Source of the DNA: Melieria omissa
Taxonomy: Eukaryota > Arthropoda > Insecta > Diptera > Ulidiidae
Reading direction: 5' to 3'
Length of the DNA: 64,000 bases
NCBI GenBank assembly: GCA_963971225.1
Contig: OZ020270.1
Coordinates: 71,936,432 to 72,000,431 of the forward strand
Positions 11,711 to 22,789 of this stretch are shown here, in pieces. The position numbers and the translations under genes were made by a program. The notes under the pieces were generated by a model, which was not told the DNA's origin, made no database searches, and worked only from the letters and a program-made list of their open reading frames with translations. The number at the start of each line of letters is the position of its first letter. Position 1 is the stretch's first letter.

Positions 11711-13625
11711 AGGTTAGGTTAGGTAGGGAAGGGTGTGTGCGTCCCAAGGGCAGCACTTCCACTCGGAGGCCAAAATGGCCCATTGTGAATCCCTTCATGG
11801 AAGATTCCGGAGCTAACCAGTGGCTCTCAGTTCGGGGCAAACCAATTCGACCTCTTGATGAAGGAGAGTAGATCCGATATTTCAACTACTGCTGCGCAGG
11901 CCAAGTCTACCAGGAACCTTGACCCCAAGGTACGGAGTCGGCGTTCCTGCAGAGCCGGGCAGTGGCACAGGTAGTGTTGGATCGTTTCCACTTCTTCCTC
12001 ATCTCCACAGCTTCTGCAGACATCACTGGACGAGAGGTACCATTTGACCAGCATAGATCCAATGGCGCAGTGTCCAGTAATGACTCCAACAAACTGCCTA
12101 ATAGAGGTTCGACTCAGGGACAGTACAAATCGTGTTTTCCTCACGGAAAGGGAAGACCATATTGCCCGGCAGGTACTGCAATCAGTTCTGCTCCGCCATG
12201 AGGACTCGATGTAAGTTTTGCTCAACCTGTCAATACGCAAATACAGGGCAGATATCGGAGGGAGCACAGAGTTATCCACTTCGGTGAGAGGCAGGGCGAC
12301 CCCCTTTCTTGCCATCTCATCCGGTGCCTCGTTTCCTGCCACTCCAGAGTGGCCCGGAACCCAGCAGAGAGTGACTCGATGATGTCCGATGCCGCGAAGT
12401 GCAGTGCGACAACTCTGCACTACCTTTGATTTCACAGTCGCTGATTCCAGCGCTTTAAGGGCTGCCTGACTATCCACACAGATTGTGTTATCCGTGGGTG
12501 ATAATCCGCTGTCGCGGATTAATTCAGCAGCTTTCCAGATTGCATAAATCTCCGCCTGAAAGATGCTACAGAGGTCCGGGAGTCTGAAAGACCGTTGAGC
12601 CCCTAGTACATCTGAGTGGAGACCAGCTCCTGTACCTTCCTCCATCTTGGAACCATCTGTGAAGATGGTAATGGAGGCGTCTCTTGTCACAGTTGTAAGT
12701 CCCCATTCTTCCCTTGAGGGAAAGGAGGTAAGTTCGCGCGACTCAAAATCCAGGTATGGAATCAGATAGTCCGTACAGGAATCTAATTGATGTTCCGTAC
12801 ATGGCCTCGTAAATGACCATAGGATCCCAGAGTGTCCATAAGCGTGCTCTTTCCACAAGTTGGCCTCTCTCAGCCTGAGAGCGCCTTTAGCGGCACAGCA
12901 CTTAATGAACTGCTCTATTGGGTGGAGATGTAGAATCATCTCTAGGCCTGCCTGGGGGGTGCTTTTGACGGTTCCTGCTATTCCCATAGCCGCCAATCTC
13001 TGCACCTTCATCAGTTGCGTCGCCAAGGACCTGGTGTCCGTAGCCGGCCACCAGACAATGGCTCCGTAACATAAGATCGGCCGAATGATCGCTGTATACA
13101 CCCAGTGGACAATGCTCGGCCGCAATCCCCACTTTTTCCCGAAGGCCTTCTGACAGACGTAGAAGGCATTCAGGCTCTTCTTCACCCGCTCTTCCACGTT
13201 GCGTCTCCAAGAAAGCTTGGAGTCGAGTGTGGTGCCAAGGTATTTCACCTCGGGTGAGAGGGTGATAGTGATGCCGCTGAGTTTCGGCAGCCTAAACTCC
13301 GGTATTTTGTATCTCCGGGTGAACAGTACCATAACCGTCTTTGAGGGGTTAACTCCTAGACCGTTATGCTCTGCCCACCTAGAGAGTTCTTCTAAGGCAG
13401 ACTCCATGAGATCACTGATGGTGGAAAGAAATTTTCCAGGGATCAGGATAGTGACATCGTCCGCATATGCTACTACTCGCAGCCTCCTGGATTCGAAGAT
13501 CTCGAGGATGTTGTTTATCACAAGCAGCCACAGCAGAGGCGAAAGGACGCCCCCCTGAGGTGTGCCCCTTGCGGTTAACCTCCTCACCGAGCACGAGCCT
13601 AGGCTGGAGTGAACCCTTCTGCTAC
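11711..13625 (-). mobile_element. 5'-truncated I/R1-like non-LTR retroposon
   Basis: An 11-bp target duplication, AGCTTGGCTTT (11700-11710 and 13626-13636), brackets it. On its own strand the 3' end carries a tail of CCTAA repeats (plus strand AGGTTAGGTTAGG). The 5' end is truncated inside the reverse transcriptase. It sits inside the family A MITE, so it is younger than that MITE. Confidence 0.85.
11827..13612 (-). pseudogene. Reverse transcriptase/RNase H polyprotein, N-terminally truncated
   Basis: The order of domains is RT palm from RGTPQGGVLSPLLW through the catalytic YADD, thumb, then RNase H with TDGS, an E in FQAEIYAIW, a D in CVDSQAAL and the HSGVAGNE block, then a Cys/His cluster and the end RSNWFAPN. 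An RT followed by RNase H places it with the I/R1/LOA group rather than Jockey or RTE. The endonuclease and RT fingers are missing. The open frame continues upstream into MITE sequence (to 13836), and that leading part is not retroposon. The frame has no internal stop, so the insertion is fairly young. Confidence 0.85.
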
Positions 13626-14879
13626 AGCTTGGCTTTACTCGTGCACATTGAAATGGTGGTTGATTTGGCAAAGCGATCGCCAAAGCAAATTCAATAGGTA
13701 GTTGCAGCACCAGAACTGACTTTTTTCTTTGATAATTAGCACAACATTGTAGCAATAAATTTCCACTTATTATCACTTTCTTAATGCGTCTTGGTTGTTT
13801 CAATATTACACATATATTTATTTTCATTGTAGCCATTTGTAGTTATTACAACTTCTATTTTACAAGCAGACCAAAAGAACTTATAAAATTCATTGAATTT
13901 TGCTTTTTTCCGTAGTGCTACCACCTTATTTATGCGCCTTGGCGATCGCTCAATCAATTTTTCTATGCAAACTTTGTCTGTCCACTTCTTGTTCTTGTTT
14001 GTAAAAAAAGCAAGCGGAAAGCAAGCACGAGCCAACATGCAAGCGGCACATCGCTTTGTTGCCCAACAACAACAACCACAGTGTGTGGTGCGTCACTGTT
14101 TCATACACCGTTCTGTTTCATACACCGCTTCTCAGCTTACGCTCTCGCGCTCTGTGCGTTCTCATCCCTTTTACTGCTTCCCCCGCATCTACAAACGGGT
14201 CCTACCGCTGAAACCCGCAAAGAAAATTTTCTTTACACCAGATGCGCATTCTGTATATTGTTTGTTCTGTGCTTCTATACACTTCATATTCTTTGGTTAG
14301 ACGCATTTTTCCATCAACATTCTGAGGTCGAAACTTATAGTTATTATTTGTGTTAAGAGTTAGTGGTAAAATTGCTAATGTGTTTCTGCTTTTGCCAAAA
14401 TACAATTTCTGAATGAATTGCGTTTTTTCATCATGTGTATGTATTAGGGATCGCAATTTTTTGCCATTTTGCGATCCCGGGATTTTCGGGATTGAAAAGT
14501 CAAATCCCGGGATTTAATCCCGGGATTCATATAACAAATTTTTTTAATAAAACAATTTTCCCAAATTGCATAAATACTTGTTTATAATATATTTACTATA
14601 AAAATGGACACAGTTTTTAATCACATTTGTGGTAGTTTTAAGATTTTTTATCTTGAATTTAATCACATTTTGTTTAACTTAAAAATTTGTCATTTCACAT
14701 TTAACTTCAGTTTGATAACATTTTGTTTTATCCAAAAATGACACTTAAACATAGCTTATTGCTTTGCAACAGATGTATCATAGAGTGCATGTATATGCAT
14801 ATTTGATAAAAAATAAAATAGTTAATTTGTTTGTACTTTTAGTTTTACTTCGATTATTTCGATAAAAATGTTAAGCGCT

Positions 14880-15014
14880 TTAATTAACGAAAAACTGAGA
14901 TCTTAAAAATACTAAGGCATTAAGTGTTTTGTCTTCTAATCTAGAGCCAAATTTATTGCAAATAAACCCTACTGAAGAGAAACATCTTTCAGATTCAACA
15001 CTTGTTGGTTGAAT
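14880..15014 (-). pseudogene. hAT transposase C-terminal dimerisation fragment
   Basis: The minus strand reads PTSVESERCFSSVGFICNKF and ends LRSQFFVN-stop. The SxExxFSxxG...RL.......L.FLR pattern is the hAT C-terminal dimerisation region. The frame is cut on its 5' side by the SINE at 15016. Confidence 0.75.
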
Positions 15015-15015
15015 A

Positions 15016-15345
15016 ATTTAATAATAATTGGCTGGCACGACAGCCCGCTTACGCGAGACTAAGGCCTAGCTTCCCGCAACCACCCGTGTTGTGCGTGTGA
15101 ATTTTGTACGCGGGTCGAAGGGACCTACAGTTTTATGCCGGTTCCGAACGGCAGGTTGGGAGCTTTTTCATAGGCAATTTTTACTCTCAGATGTTTGCCA
15201 TATCCAGCTGAGAGGACAGCCACCGAAAGAGAAAACGAGTTTCCCGTTATTTTTTTTAGGTGTTATTACAGGCAGTATTTGAACCTGCGGTTGCTGCCTT
15301 TGACTCGTTGTCCAACGCACTAACCAACTGAGCCACGGCGGCTGC
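15016..15345 (-). mobile_element. tRNA-derived SINE, longest copy (SINE-2)
   Basis: On the minus strand it starts GCAGCCGCCGTGGCTCAGTT, with a perfect pol III A box (TGGCTCAGTTGG). The B box is GGTTCAAATAC. A body of about 230 bp and an (ATT)n tail follow. The head resembles a tRNA gene, but the sequence does not fold as a complete tRNA and is repeated twice elsewhere here, so it is a SINE. Confidence 0.85.
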
Positions 15346-15748
15346 TTAGTACATAATTATAAGCCTTCTGCAAAAGACGCCCTCTATCCCCTCCCTCCTC
15401 CCTCAGATAAGGAATTGGGTTTTTGTGCTTTTAAATTTATTTCATTTGAACTTTGAAGCATCTTTTGCAATCCCGAAAATCCCGGGATTAAAGGATTTGA
15501 ATCCCGGGATTTTCGGGACTGGAAAAAGTCCGGGATCCCCGGGTCCCGGGATCCCGGGATTGCGATGCCTAGTAGGTATACATATAGTAATTGGCGTCAA
15601 AGAATTATTTGCACTTCACGATGCAGATTTCAAACATTTTACATGTCTAATTTTTGTGATTGAAAAGGGCAGATAATAGAAGTATGAAATAAGTTTGGTG
15701 CTGGGTAATTCGATGGCTTAATCTGACATTATATTTTATTATATGTAG

Positions 15749-16994
15749 AAACTGCAAACTATTGGTGAAGACTTCTGTGGCTTGGATGTTAATTCGCCGT
15801 TGGGAGGCGAACAACCTATCACCGCCGTGCCCGTTGCCATGTTTAATAATCGCCTGACCGCTGTCGCTGCCACCAGCACCAGCGGGTATACGGTTGTCTT
15901 CATCGGTACCACTAACGGTTATCTAAAAAAAGTGGTTGTCGAATCTGCCAATTCTGCCAACGAATATGCCAATATACCAGTCAATCCGGACTCGCCGATT
16001 AATCCCGACATGCATTTTGATAATCAAAATCTGTACATCTATGTAATGTCACGCTATCAAGTTGCTAAGGTGAAGGTATATGACTGCTCCGTTTACCGTA
16101 CTTGTGGTGAATGCTTGGGTGCACGGGATCCATACTGTGGCTGGTGTTCGCTGGAAAATAAGTGCAGTCCTCGTTCAAATTGTCAAGATGACGCCAATGA
16201 TCCGCTCTATTGGGTTAGCTACAAAACTGGTAAATGCACTACAATTACAAGCGTAATGCCACACCAATTGCAGCGTACGACAGCGCGGACATTAGAACTG
16301 ATCATCGATCATTTGCCGCAGCTTAAGGAAAATTTAGTGTGCGCCTTTACCACCGAAGAGAAAGCGCTATTCACAAATGCAACCAAAAAACGCAATGGCG
16401 TGAACTGCACCACGCCTCGCACTGACATGCTGCCCCAGATTGAACAAGGAAAACACCATTTCACTGCCAAGCTATCGGTGCGTACTAAGAACGGACCTGA
16501 TCTTGTTTCCACCGATTTTACATTCTTCGACTGCAGCACGCACTCGTCTTGCACGCGTTGCGTATCTTCGGAATTTCCCTGCGATTGGTGTGTCGAGGCG
16601 CATCGGTGCACGCATGACACTGCTGAGAATTGCCGCAACGATATTCTAGTGACAGGTGTTAGTCGAATCGGTCCAAGTTATCGTTCGGGGCCGGGATTTT
16701 GCCCAACCATCAATGCAACTGGTGAGGGCAGTGAAATGCTAGTGGCCGCGGGTACCAGCAAATCGATCAAAGTGAAGGTGCACATAATCGGTCAGTTCAT
16801 AGTGCAAACGCGATTTGTGTGCCAGTTTAATATCGAGGGTCGTGTAACCAGTCTCAATGCGCAACTACTGGGCGATACAATTTACTGTGATAATATGGAG
16901 TTCCAATACACGTCGCGCTCGCCGAATCTCACTGCAACTTTTGCTGTTATTTGGGGTGGATCGAAACCGCTGGATAATCCACATGATATACACG
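15749..16994 (+). CDS. PlexA: Plexin A, exon with end of sema domain and PSI 1-2
   Basis: This is an internal exon. A polypyrimidine/AG acceptor ends at 15748 and CACG|GTAAGC is the donor at 16994. The first codon is AAA (phase 0) and the exon ends in phase 1. It encodes the end of the semaphorin-binding sema beta-propeller (FIGTTNGYLKKVVVE), PSI 1 (YDCSVYRTCGECLGARDPYC), an IPT-like segment and PSI 2 (CVSSEFPCDWCVEAHRC). Plexins are single-pass semaphorin receptors that guide axons. No stop or frameshift occurs. An ATG-like start at 15782 is internal (TTG), not a true start. Confidence 0.92.
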
Positions 16995-17120
16995 GTAAGC
17001 TTATTTGATGATTTTTCTGATTTCAGTTATGTATTTATAAAATCATTCCCAATTTTTTCTTACATCTTCATGATCTTGTAAAAAAATACCAAATTACCGA
17101 TCACTTTCTAGGTAGTGTAA

Positions 17121-17689
17121 GGGCGATGTTATGCTGACAGTCAAATAACCGTCATTCACGTCTCTTTTTGCGTTCTCGTTTTGTCAATAAAAAAGTTAGT
17201 ATTTTTCGCGCTTGTAGCTGTCTGAGTAGCACACATTTTCAAAGGCATTCGTTCTCCTGGAAAATTATCAGGGCCTCAGTATTTGATTGGGCCGAAATTT
17301 CTACCTTACTAAACCAACAATTTATAAATGAAATTAATATTATATATGTTTGAAAGCACCACAATATTTGTGTACCACTTAAATGTCCCTTTTTCTTTCT
17401 TTTTTTTCACCGAAAACACAAATATAAACACATTAGTGATGAGGGCTGGTACCCACCATTTTCTTGTTAATTTCATATACATTTTTATAAAAAGCGAAAA
17501 CATTTCCAAAACAAAAACAACTATTGTAAATAATCTCACGACGCAACAGAGATTTGATTGCTTGATTTGGCATCAAAAGCCGTACTATCCGGTGACCGGA
17601 TAGTCGCTCTCTCGCTTTTCCTTTTTTACATTGAAACAAAAACAATTCTACCAGTAGCCATTGTCGTGATCGTCAGCATAACGTCGCCC
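17121..17689. mobile_element. Harbinger-type MITE in a PlexA intron
   Basis: Flanked by TAA on both sides (17118-17120 and 17690-17692), with inverted termini GGGCGATGTTATGCTGAC and GGGCGACGTTATGCTGAC (one mismatch). A 3-bp TWA duplication is the PIF/Harbinger signature. It makes up most of the 961-bp intron 16995-17955. No coding sequence. Confidence 0.75.
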
Positions 17690-17955
17690 TAATGGGCCAG
17701 TTACCTGAGACGTACCTTAGTTTGACGTGTCAGCTAACACGACCTGCCATACCCGAAAGCTGTAGAACTGGTTACCCGAGACATAGAACCTAAACTAAGA
17801 ACCTAACCGTAAACTTAGAAACCTGTTTCGTTTATTAGGGCAATTATGCAATCAGAAGTGTGCAAATACCAACCCGGAAACGCAAAAGATAAATTAGTTG
17901 CTTTGAACAAATTGATAGTTTCACTGTTGTGTAATTTTATTGGTTTTCTTTCTAG

Positions 17956-20292
17956 TTGTAATATACCGCTGCCGTGACATGGCGGACAGCTGTGGCATGT
18001 GTTTGGCCTTGGCTGAGAAATACAGTTGCGGCTGGTGCTCATCCACCAACACCTGCGAGGTAGAGGAACAGTGCAATAAGAACAATGAAGGCAAAACTGA
18101 TTGGCTGAATCGTATGGAAACATGTCCGAACCCAGAAATTCACTCATTCTCGCCGAAAACGGGTCCCTGGGAGGGTGGCACTAACATAACTATTCGTGGT
18201 ATTAATTTAGGCAAAAATTTCACTGACATATATTCGGGCGTCCGCATAGCTGGCATAAGTTGTATGCCATTTCCGCAGTACTACATCGATACGAAACAAA
18301 TTGTGTGCACCGTCGATAGTCCGGGCGTGCAGTTGTACCGCAGCGGTCGCATAGTGGTGCAAATCGGCGACTATCGTGGCGAATCTAAAGAGGATTACGA
18401 ATTTGTTGATCCTAAAATTACAAGCTTTTCTCCACAATACGGCCCTGTTTCGGGCGGTACACAGGTTCGAATAATTGGCAAATATCTGAATGCCGGCTCA
18501 CGCATACAGTCGTTTATTAATGAACATTTGCCATGCGACATACTAAATGTGGATGTAACGCAGGCTATTTGTCGAACAGCCCCTTCGCCGGGCATCATTG
18601 AAGGGCGCTTGAAAATGTTATTTGACAACGGACCGCGCGAGTTTAACGATTACAATTTCAAGTATGTGCTGGATCCCACCATTGATCAGGTGTCGTCGGG
18701 TCCTAGCGGACAGATAAAGATTCCAAAGGGGATACCGGCTGGCGGCATTGTAATTTATGTGACTGGCACACAATTCAACTATATACAAAGCCCGAGTATG
18801 TATGTATATTTCAACGATAAAATGTTCTTCAGTCAGTGCATGGTGAAAACAGCGTCCGAGATGATTTGCTATTCGCCTATTATTGATGCAGATAGCGACA
18901 GGCTGGATGCCGAGAATCCAGAAATGCTTGAATACGGCTTTCTTATGGACAATGTCCTGCAAGTGCAAAATCTATCTAGCAGGCATAAGAACTTTTTTGA
19001 GTTGTATCCGAATCCAGTGTACTTCAATTTTGAGGAACGCGTTAAGTATTATAAAAGTGAATATTTAACCATTAATGGTCGTAACTTGGATCGTGCCTGC
19101 AAGGAGTCTGATGTGGTGGTACGTATCGGTAAAGGTATTTGCAATATCACATCGTTATCGCGGCAGCAGCTCACTTGTCGACCGCCACCAGAGTCAGCGA
19201 CCGATGTAGGCAGTGAGTCTGGACCAGAGGTGATCGTTCGCATTGGACAATCGCTGGAGTATCGGATCGGCGTACTGAGCTATGCCTCCCCAAATCTGAT
19301 GCACGATTTGGGCACCAATGCACTGTTCGGCGTAATTGTTGGCATTGTGGTGCTGCTGTTGGTGTTTGTTGGACTTTTGGTGGCCTACAAGAAAAAAACT
19401 TCCGAGTCTAACCGAGTGTTGCGCAACATGCAGGAGCAAATGGACATTTTAGAATTGCGTGTGGCGGCCGAATGCAAAGAAGCCTTCGCCGAGTTGCAAA
19501 CCGAAATGACAGACTTGACTGGCGATCTGACGTCGGGTGGCATACCCTTCCTGGACTATCGTACATACGCAATGAAAATATTATTTCCCAATCATGAGGA
19601 TCACATCGTATTACAGTGGGAACGTCCAGAACTTTTACGCAAAGAAAAGGGTTTACGCCTGTTTGGACAATTAATTATGAATAAGACATTTTTGCTGCTA
19701 TTTATACGCACTTTAGAGTCGAATCGCTACTTCTCGATGCGCGAGCGTGTGAATGTGGCGTCGCTGATCATGGTCACGCTGCAATCAAAACTTGAATACT
19801 GCACGGACATACTGAAAACTTTGTTAGGAGATCTAATCGAAAAGTGTATTGAAGGCAAAAGCCATCCGAAATTGTTGCTGCGCCGCACAGAGAGTGTAGC
19901 TGAGAAAATGCTCAGTGCGTGGTTTACGTTTTTGCTCTATAAATTTTTAAAAGAGTGCGCTGGTGAACCATTGTACATGCTTTTCCGTGCCGTAAAAGGT
20001 CAGGTGGACAAGGGTCCGGTTGATGCATGCACACACGAAGCACGCTACTCGTTGAGCGAAGAGAAACTCATTCGACAGCTCATTGACTTTAGACCGATGA
20101 CTGTTTACGCCAGCATAATACAGCAACCAATCTTCTTCAATAGTATGGACATGATGCCAACGCACACGGAAAACGTGGCAGTAAAAGTGCTGGATTGTGA
20201 CACGATTGGACAAGTTAAAGAAAAATGTTTAGACACAATTTATCGTAATATACCTTGGAGCCAGCGACCGCGAAAGGACGATATGGACTTGG
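17956..20292 (+). CDS. PlexA: Plexin A, exon with PSI 3, IPT repeats, TM and GAP N-lobe
   Basis: Acceptor TTTCTTTCTAG at 17955 and donor TTGG|GTTAGT at 20292; phase 1 at both ends, so the frame continues cleanly from the previous exon. Order: PSI 3 (CGWCSSTNTC), four IPT/TIG repeats (IHSFSPKTGPWEGGT; ITSFSPQYGPVSGGT; two more), one transmembrane helix (ALFGVIVGIVVLLLVFVGLL), a juxtamembrane coiled coil, then the split RasGAP domain with the arginine motif FIRTLESNRYFSMRER and LLLRRTESVAEKML. RYSLSEEKLIRQ and SMRERVNVASLI are class A rather than class B features. The 3' end enters the Rho-binding insert. Confidence 0.93.
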
Positions 20293-20357
20293 GTTAGTAC
20301 TTATATTAAGTTTACTATATGTACATGTATTTAAACATGTTTTACTCTGGTTGTTAG

Positions 20358-20553
20358 AGTGGCGTACGGGCGCCAGTGGTCGTGTAATTTTGTACGATGA
20401 GGACACAACATCGAAAACTGAAAATGAATGGAAGAAGTTCAATACACTGCAACACTATAATGTGCCTGATGGTGCCGGTCTGAGTTTAGTACCCAAGCAA
20501 AGTTCCATCTACAACTTTTCTATACTATCGGATAAAAATGAAAAATCTCACAA
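20358..20553 (+). CDS. PlexA: Plexin A, exon with end of the RhoGTPase-binding domain
   Basis: A 65-bp intron (20293-20357, GTTAGT...TTGTTAG) separates it from the previous exon; joining gives an uninterrupted DMDLEWRTG. The exon covers the ubiquitin-like Rho-binding fold (GRVILYDEDTTSKTENEWKK, HYNVPDGAGLSLVPK) and ends CACAA|GTAAGT in phase 2. The GAP C-lobe, about 180 residues in plexins, must follow in a later exon, which I could not find anywhere to position 64000. The plus-strand open frame continues only four bases past the donor before a stop. Confidence 0.92.
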
Positions 20554-20869
20554 GTAAGTTTTAGTCTTGTATCGTCTAAAGTGGAGTAGAAAAATATTTT
20601 TTTTTTGCATGAAATATAAGACTTAATTTAGCATAGTAAGAATTATCCAATTTAGGCCAAATATAAACTATTTTGTTTGATAACTTGTTGCCATTTTGAA
20701 GGTATGTCAATTTGCCCTTCTCAGAAACCTTTGTCCCTATTGGGAAACAATTGAGACTAGAATTTCACAAGCTTCTCTCTCCTAGGCAAGCTCCCGGAGC
20801 TTCTGACGAGTTACTATCGATGTGTGGGTCTGGGTCTGTCCAATTCCTGGTATTAGCCAAAGTGGCACG
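20554..20869. other. Start of the very long downstream PlexA intron
   Basis: Begins with a consensus GTAAGTTTTAG donor. No gene is seen. The strands carry short open frames only. Confidence 0.6.
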
Positions 20870-21320
20870 ACTACGGTTTCCGTGGCGCCGCCATTTGAGG
20901 GTGTCTTTAGATAGATCGACCAAAAATAGGTCGAAAATGAGGAATACAATTTTTCGATATCTCGCTTCATTTTCGAGATATCGAGGTTCAAAGTTTAAAA
21001 TTTCGCTCAAAGTTTGAAATTCGCGCTTTTTTCGCAATCCCAGAGATGCATACAGTTTTCCCGAAAGCCATAGTTTTCTTGGCAATAAGTTTTTCCCGGG
21101 TGGCCGGCCTTTGGCCGGGCGCTACAAAGATAACCCTCATGGAAGTCACCACCACATCAGGCAACAGTCAGGTGTGCACAATATGGCAATATAAAAACTT
21201 TGAACCTCGATATCTCGAAAACGAAGCGAGATATCGAAAAATTTTATTCCTCATTTTCGATTTATTTTCGGTCAATCTATCTAAAAACATCATCAAATGG
21301 GGCGCCACGGAAACCGTAGT
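20870..21320. repeat. Foldback hairpin repeat, about 126-bp arms
   Basis: The arm 20870-20996 (starting ACTACGGTTTCCGTGGCGCC) pairs with 21195-21320. The loop of about 200 bp contains GGCCGGCCTTTGGCCGG. Within each arm the stretch TTTTTCGATATCTCGCTTCATTTTCGAGATATCG is itself partly palindromic. No coding region. Confidence 0.75.
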
Positions 21321-21936
21321 ATCCCCGCCAAAGTTGACCGATTCTGGGCGATTACTTTTAGAGTTTGGCCGTAGCGGAACTTTAGGTGATTCCTTGTCAA
21401 TCCCACCAAATCAGTTTTGTGATTGCTGAATCGCAATGAAGTCTACCCATTTCTGAAGCGGCTAGTAACTAGTATTAAAAAGTCAATTAGTTACGACAAC
21501 GAGAAATACAGATTACTAAAGCTTACTGTTGGAAAAATAATGGTTTTCTTTTTACTACACTTTATATATTTTAAGCATCTTGAATTGGCGCGTTTAAACT
21601 TTAGTTCAGAACATCCCAATAGCAGCAAGTTCAGTGTGGAGGTCGATCAAGAAATCCGTTCACATCAGTCATATTCTCAATCTTGTGTATTTAAGATCAG
21701 AAACCAGTGCAATAGCAAACTTTCACCATAAACTTCGAGCGGTCTTTTTCTTTTTAGTTTGCAGTACTTTTTGCAAAAGACGATAGTCACAGCTATTGTG
21801 AATGCAGCCAGCTACATCAGAAGCACTCTCAGAGTTTTTGCTAAGTAGCTGCATTTCCCTACCTATGTTTCGGGATCTCCTTGGAGATGATCTCGTATCT
21901 TATTTTGGTACTCCTTAACTTTTTATTAAGTTGAAC

Positions 21937-22763
21937 CACAGAACAAACAATATACAGAATGCGCATCTGGTGTAAAGAAAATTTTCTTTGCGGGTTTCAG
22001 CGGTAGGACCCGTTTGTAGATGCGGGGGAAGCAGTAAAAGGGATGAGAACGCACAGAGCGCGAGAGCGTAAGCTGAGAAGTTGTGAGAGTGGTGTATGAA
22101 ACAGTGACGCACCACACACTGTGGTTGTTGTTGGTGGGCAACAAAACGATGTGCCGCTTGCATGTTGGTGGTGGCTCGTGCTTGCTACCCGCTTGCTTTT
22201 TTACAAACAAGAACAATAAGTGGACAGACAAAGTTTGCATAGAAAAATTGATTGAGCGATCGTAGCAGTACGGGAAAAAAAATTCAATGGATTTTATAAG
22301 TTCTTTTGGTGTGCTTGTAAAATAGAAGTTGTAATAAATACAAATGGCTACAATGAAAATAAATATATGTGTTAAATATTGAAACAACCAAGACGCATTA
22401 AGAAAGTGATAATAAGTGGAAATTTATTGCTACAATGTTGTGCTAATTATCAAAGAAAAAAGTCAGTTCTGGTGCTGCAACTACCTATTGAATTTGCTTT
22501 GGCGATCGCTTTGCCAAATCAACCACCATTTCAATGTGCACGAGTAAAGCCAAGCTGGCTTGCTGCGGAAAGCAACAACATAGCATGTTGTTGTCGAAAT
22601 GAGAATACAGCCCAAAACCATCGAATCTATGCGTGCACATCAATTCGCGCTTACTCTCTCGGTTCCCTTTACATTTTTCTCACCTTTGTTGCTTCCCGCC
22701 CGCGTCTGAAATGAAATCGGAAAATTATTTCAGATGCGCCTTCTGTATACTGTTTATTCTGTG
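21937..22763. mobile_element. P-superfamily MITE, family A copy 2
   Basis: 827 bp with a perfect 7-bp duplication, GTTGAAC (21930-21936 and 22764-22770). Termini are CACAGAACAAACAATATACA (left) and CACAGAATAAACAGTATACA (right, inverted). Open frames on both strands are shared by all copies and show no transposase motif. Confidence 0.88.
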
Positions 22764-22789
22764 GTTGAACACAATTAATTCGTTTAATA

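Larger units (their letters stand above)
11493..14271. mobile_element. P-superfamily MITE, family A copy 1 (split by a retroposon)
   Basis: The termini are CACAGAATAAACAGTATACA and its inverted partner, and the target duplication is CTTCTAT (11486-11492 and 14272-14278). The insertion site lies in the right end of the large P-like element. The uninterrupted version of that site is present at 28735-28763, giving a paralogous empty site. Without the retroposon at 11711-13625 the element is about 850 bp, like the other three copies. It carries no transposase. Confidence 0.85.
4066..14295. mobile_element. Large P-superfamily element (family B, copy 1), heavily nested
   Basis: The ends are imperfect inverted repeats (left TAAAGAAAATATACATACAG; right, reversed, CAAAGAATATGAAGTGTATAG). 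The outside word GTTAGAC is identical on both sides (4059-4065 and 14296-14302). Segments 4066-4850, 7046-7106 and 11166-14295 are colinear with the short relative at 27303-28763, which supports one element rather than two. Removing the younger insertion at 11493-14278 leaves about 7.4 kb. A P-type transposase remnant lies near the left end. The blocks 4853-7044 and 7107-11165, absent from the relative, may be original interior or later insertions. Confidence 0.7.
14445..15571. mobile_element. hAT element with CCCGGGATT-rich termini
   Basis: The ends are TAGGGATCGCAAT and, inverted, TAGGCATCGCAAT. The flanks GTATGTAT (14437-14444) and GTAGGTAT (15572-15579) are an 8-bp duplication with one mismatch, as for hAT. 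Both subterminal regions are full of the palindrome-like word ATCCCGGGATT. A hAT transposase end and a SINE lie inside. It ends 177 bp before the first PlexA exon. Confidence 0.8.

Noticed and set aside
13613..13836. N-terminal extension of the 669-codon RT frame
   Set aside because: It reads through the insertion junction and then MITE DNA; it is not part of the retroposon protein.
21915..22387. Frames of up to 153 codons in the family A MITEs
   Set aside because: They occur on both strands of all copies, include frameshifts between copies, and show no transposase motif.
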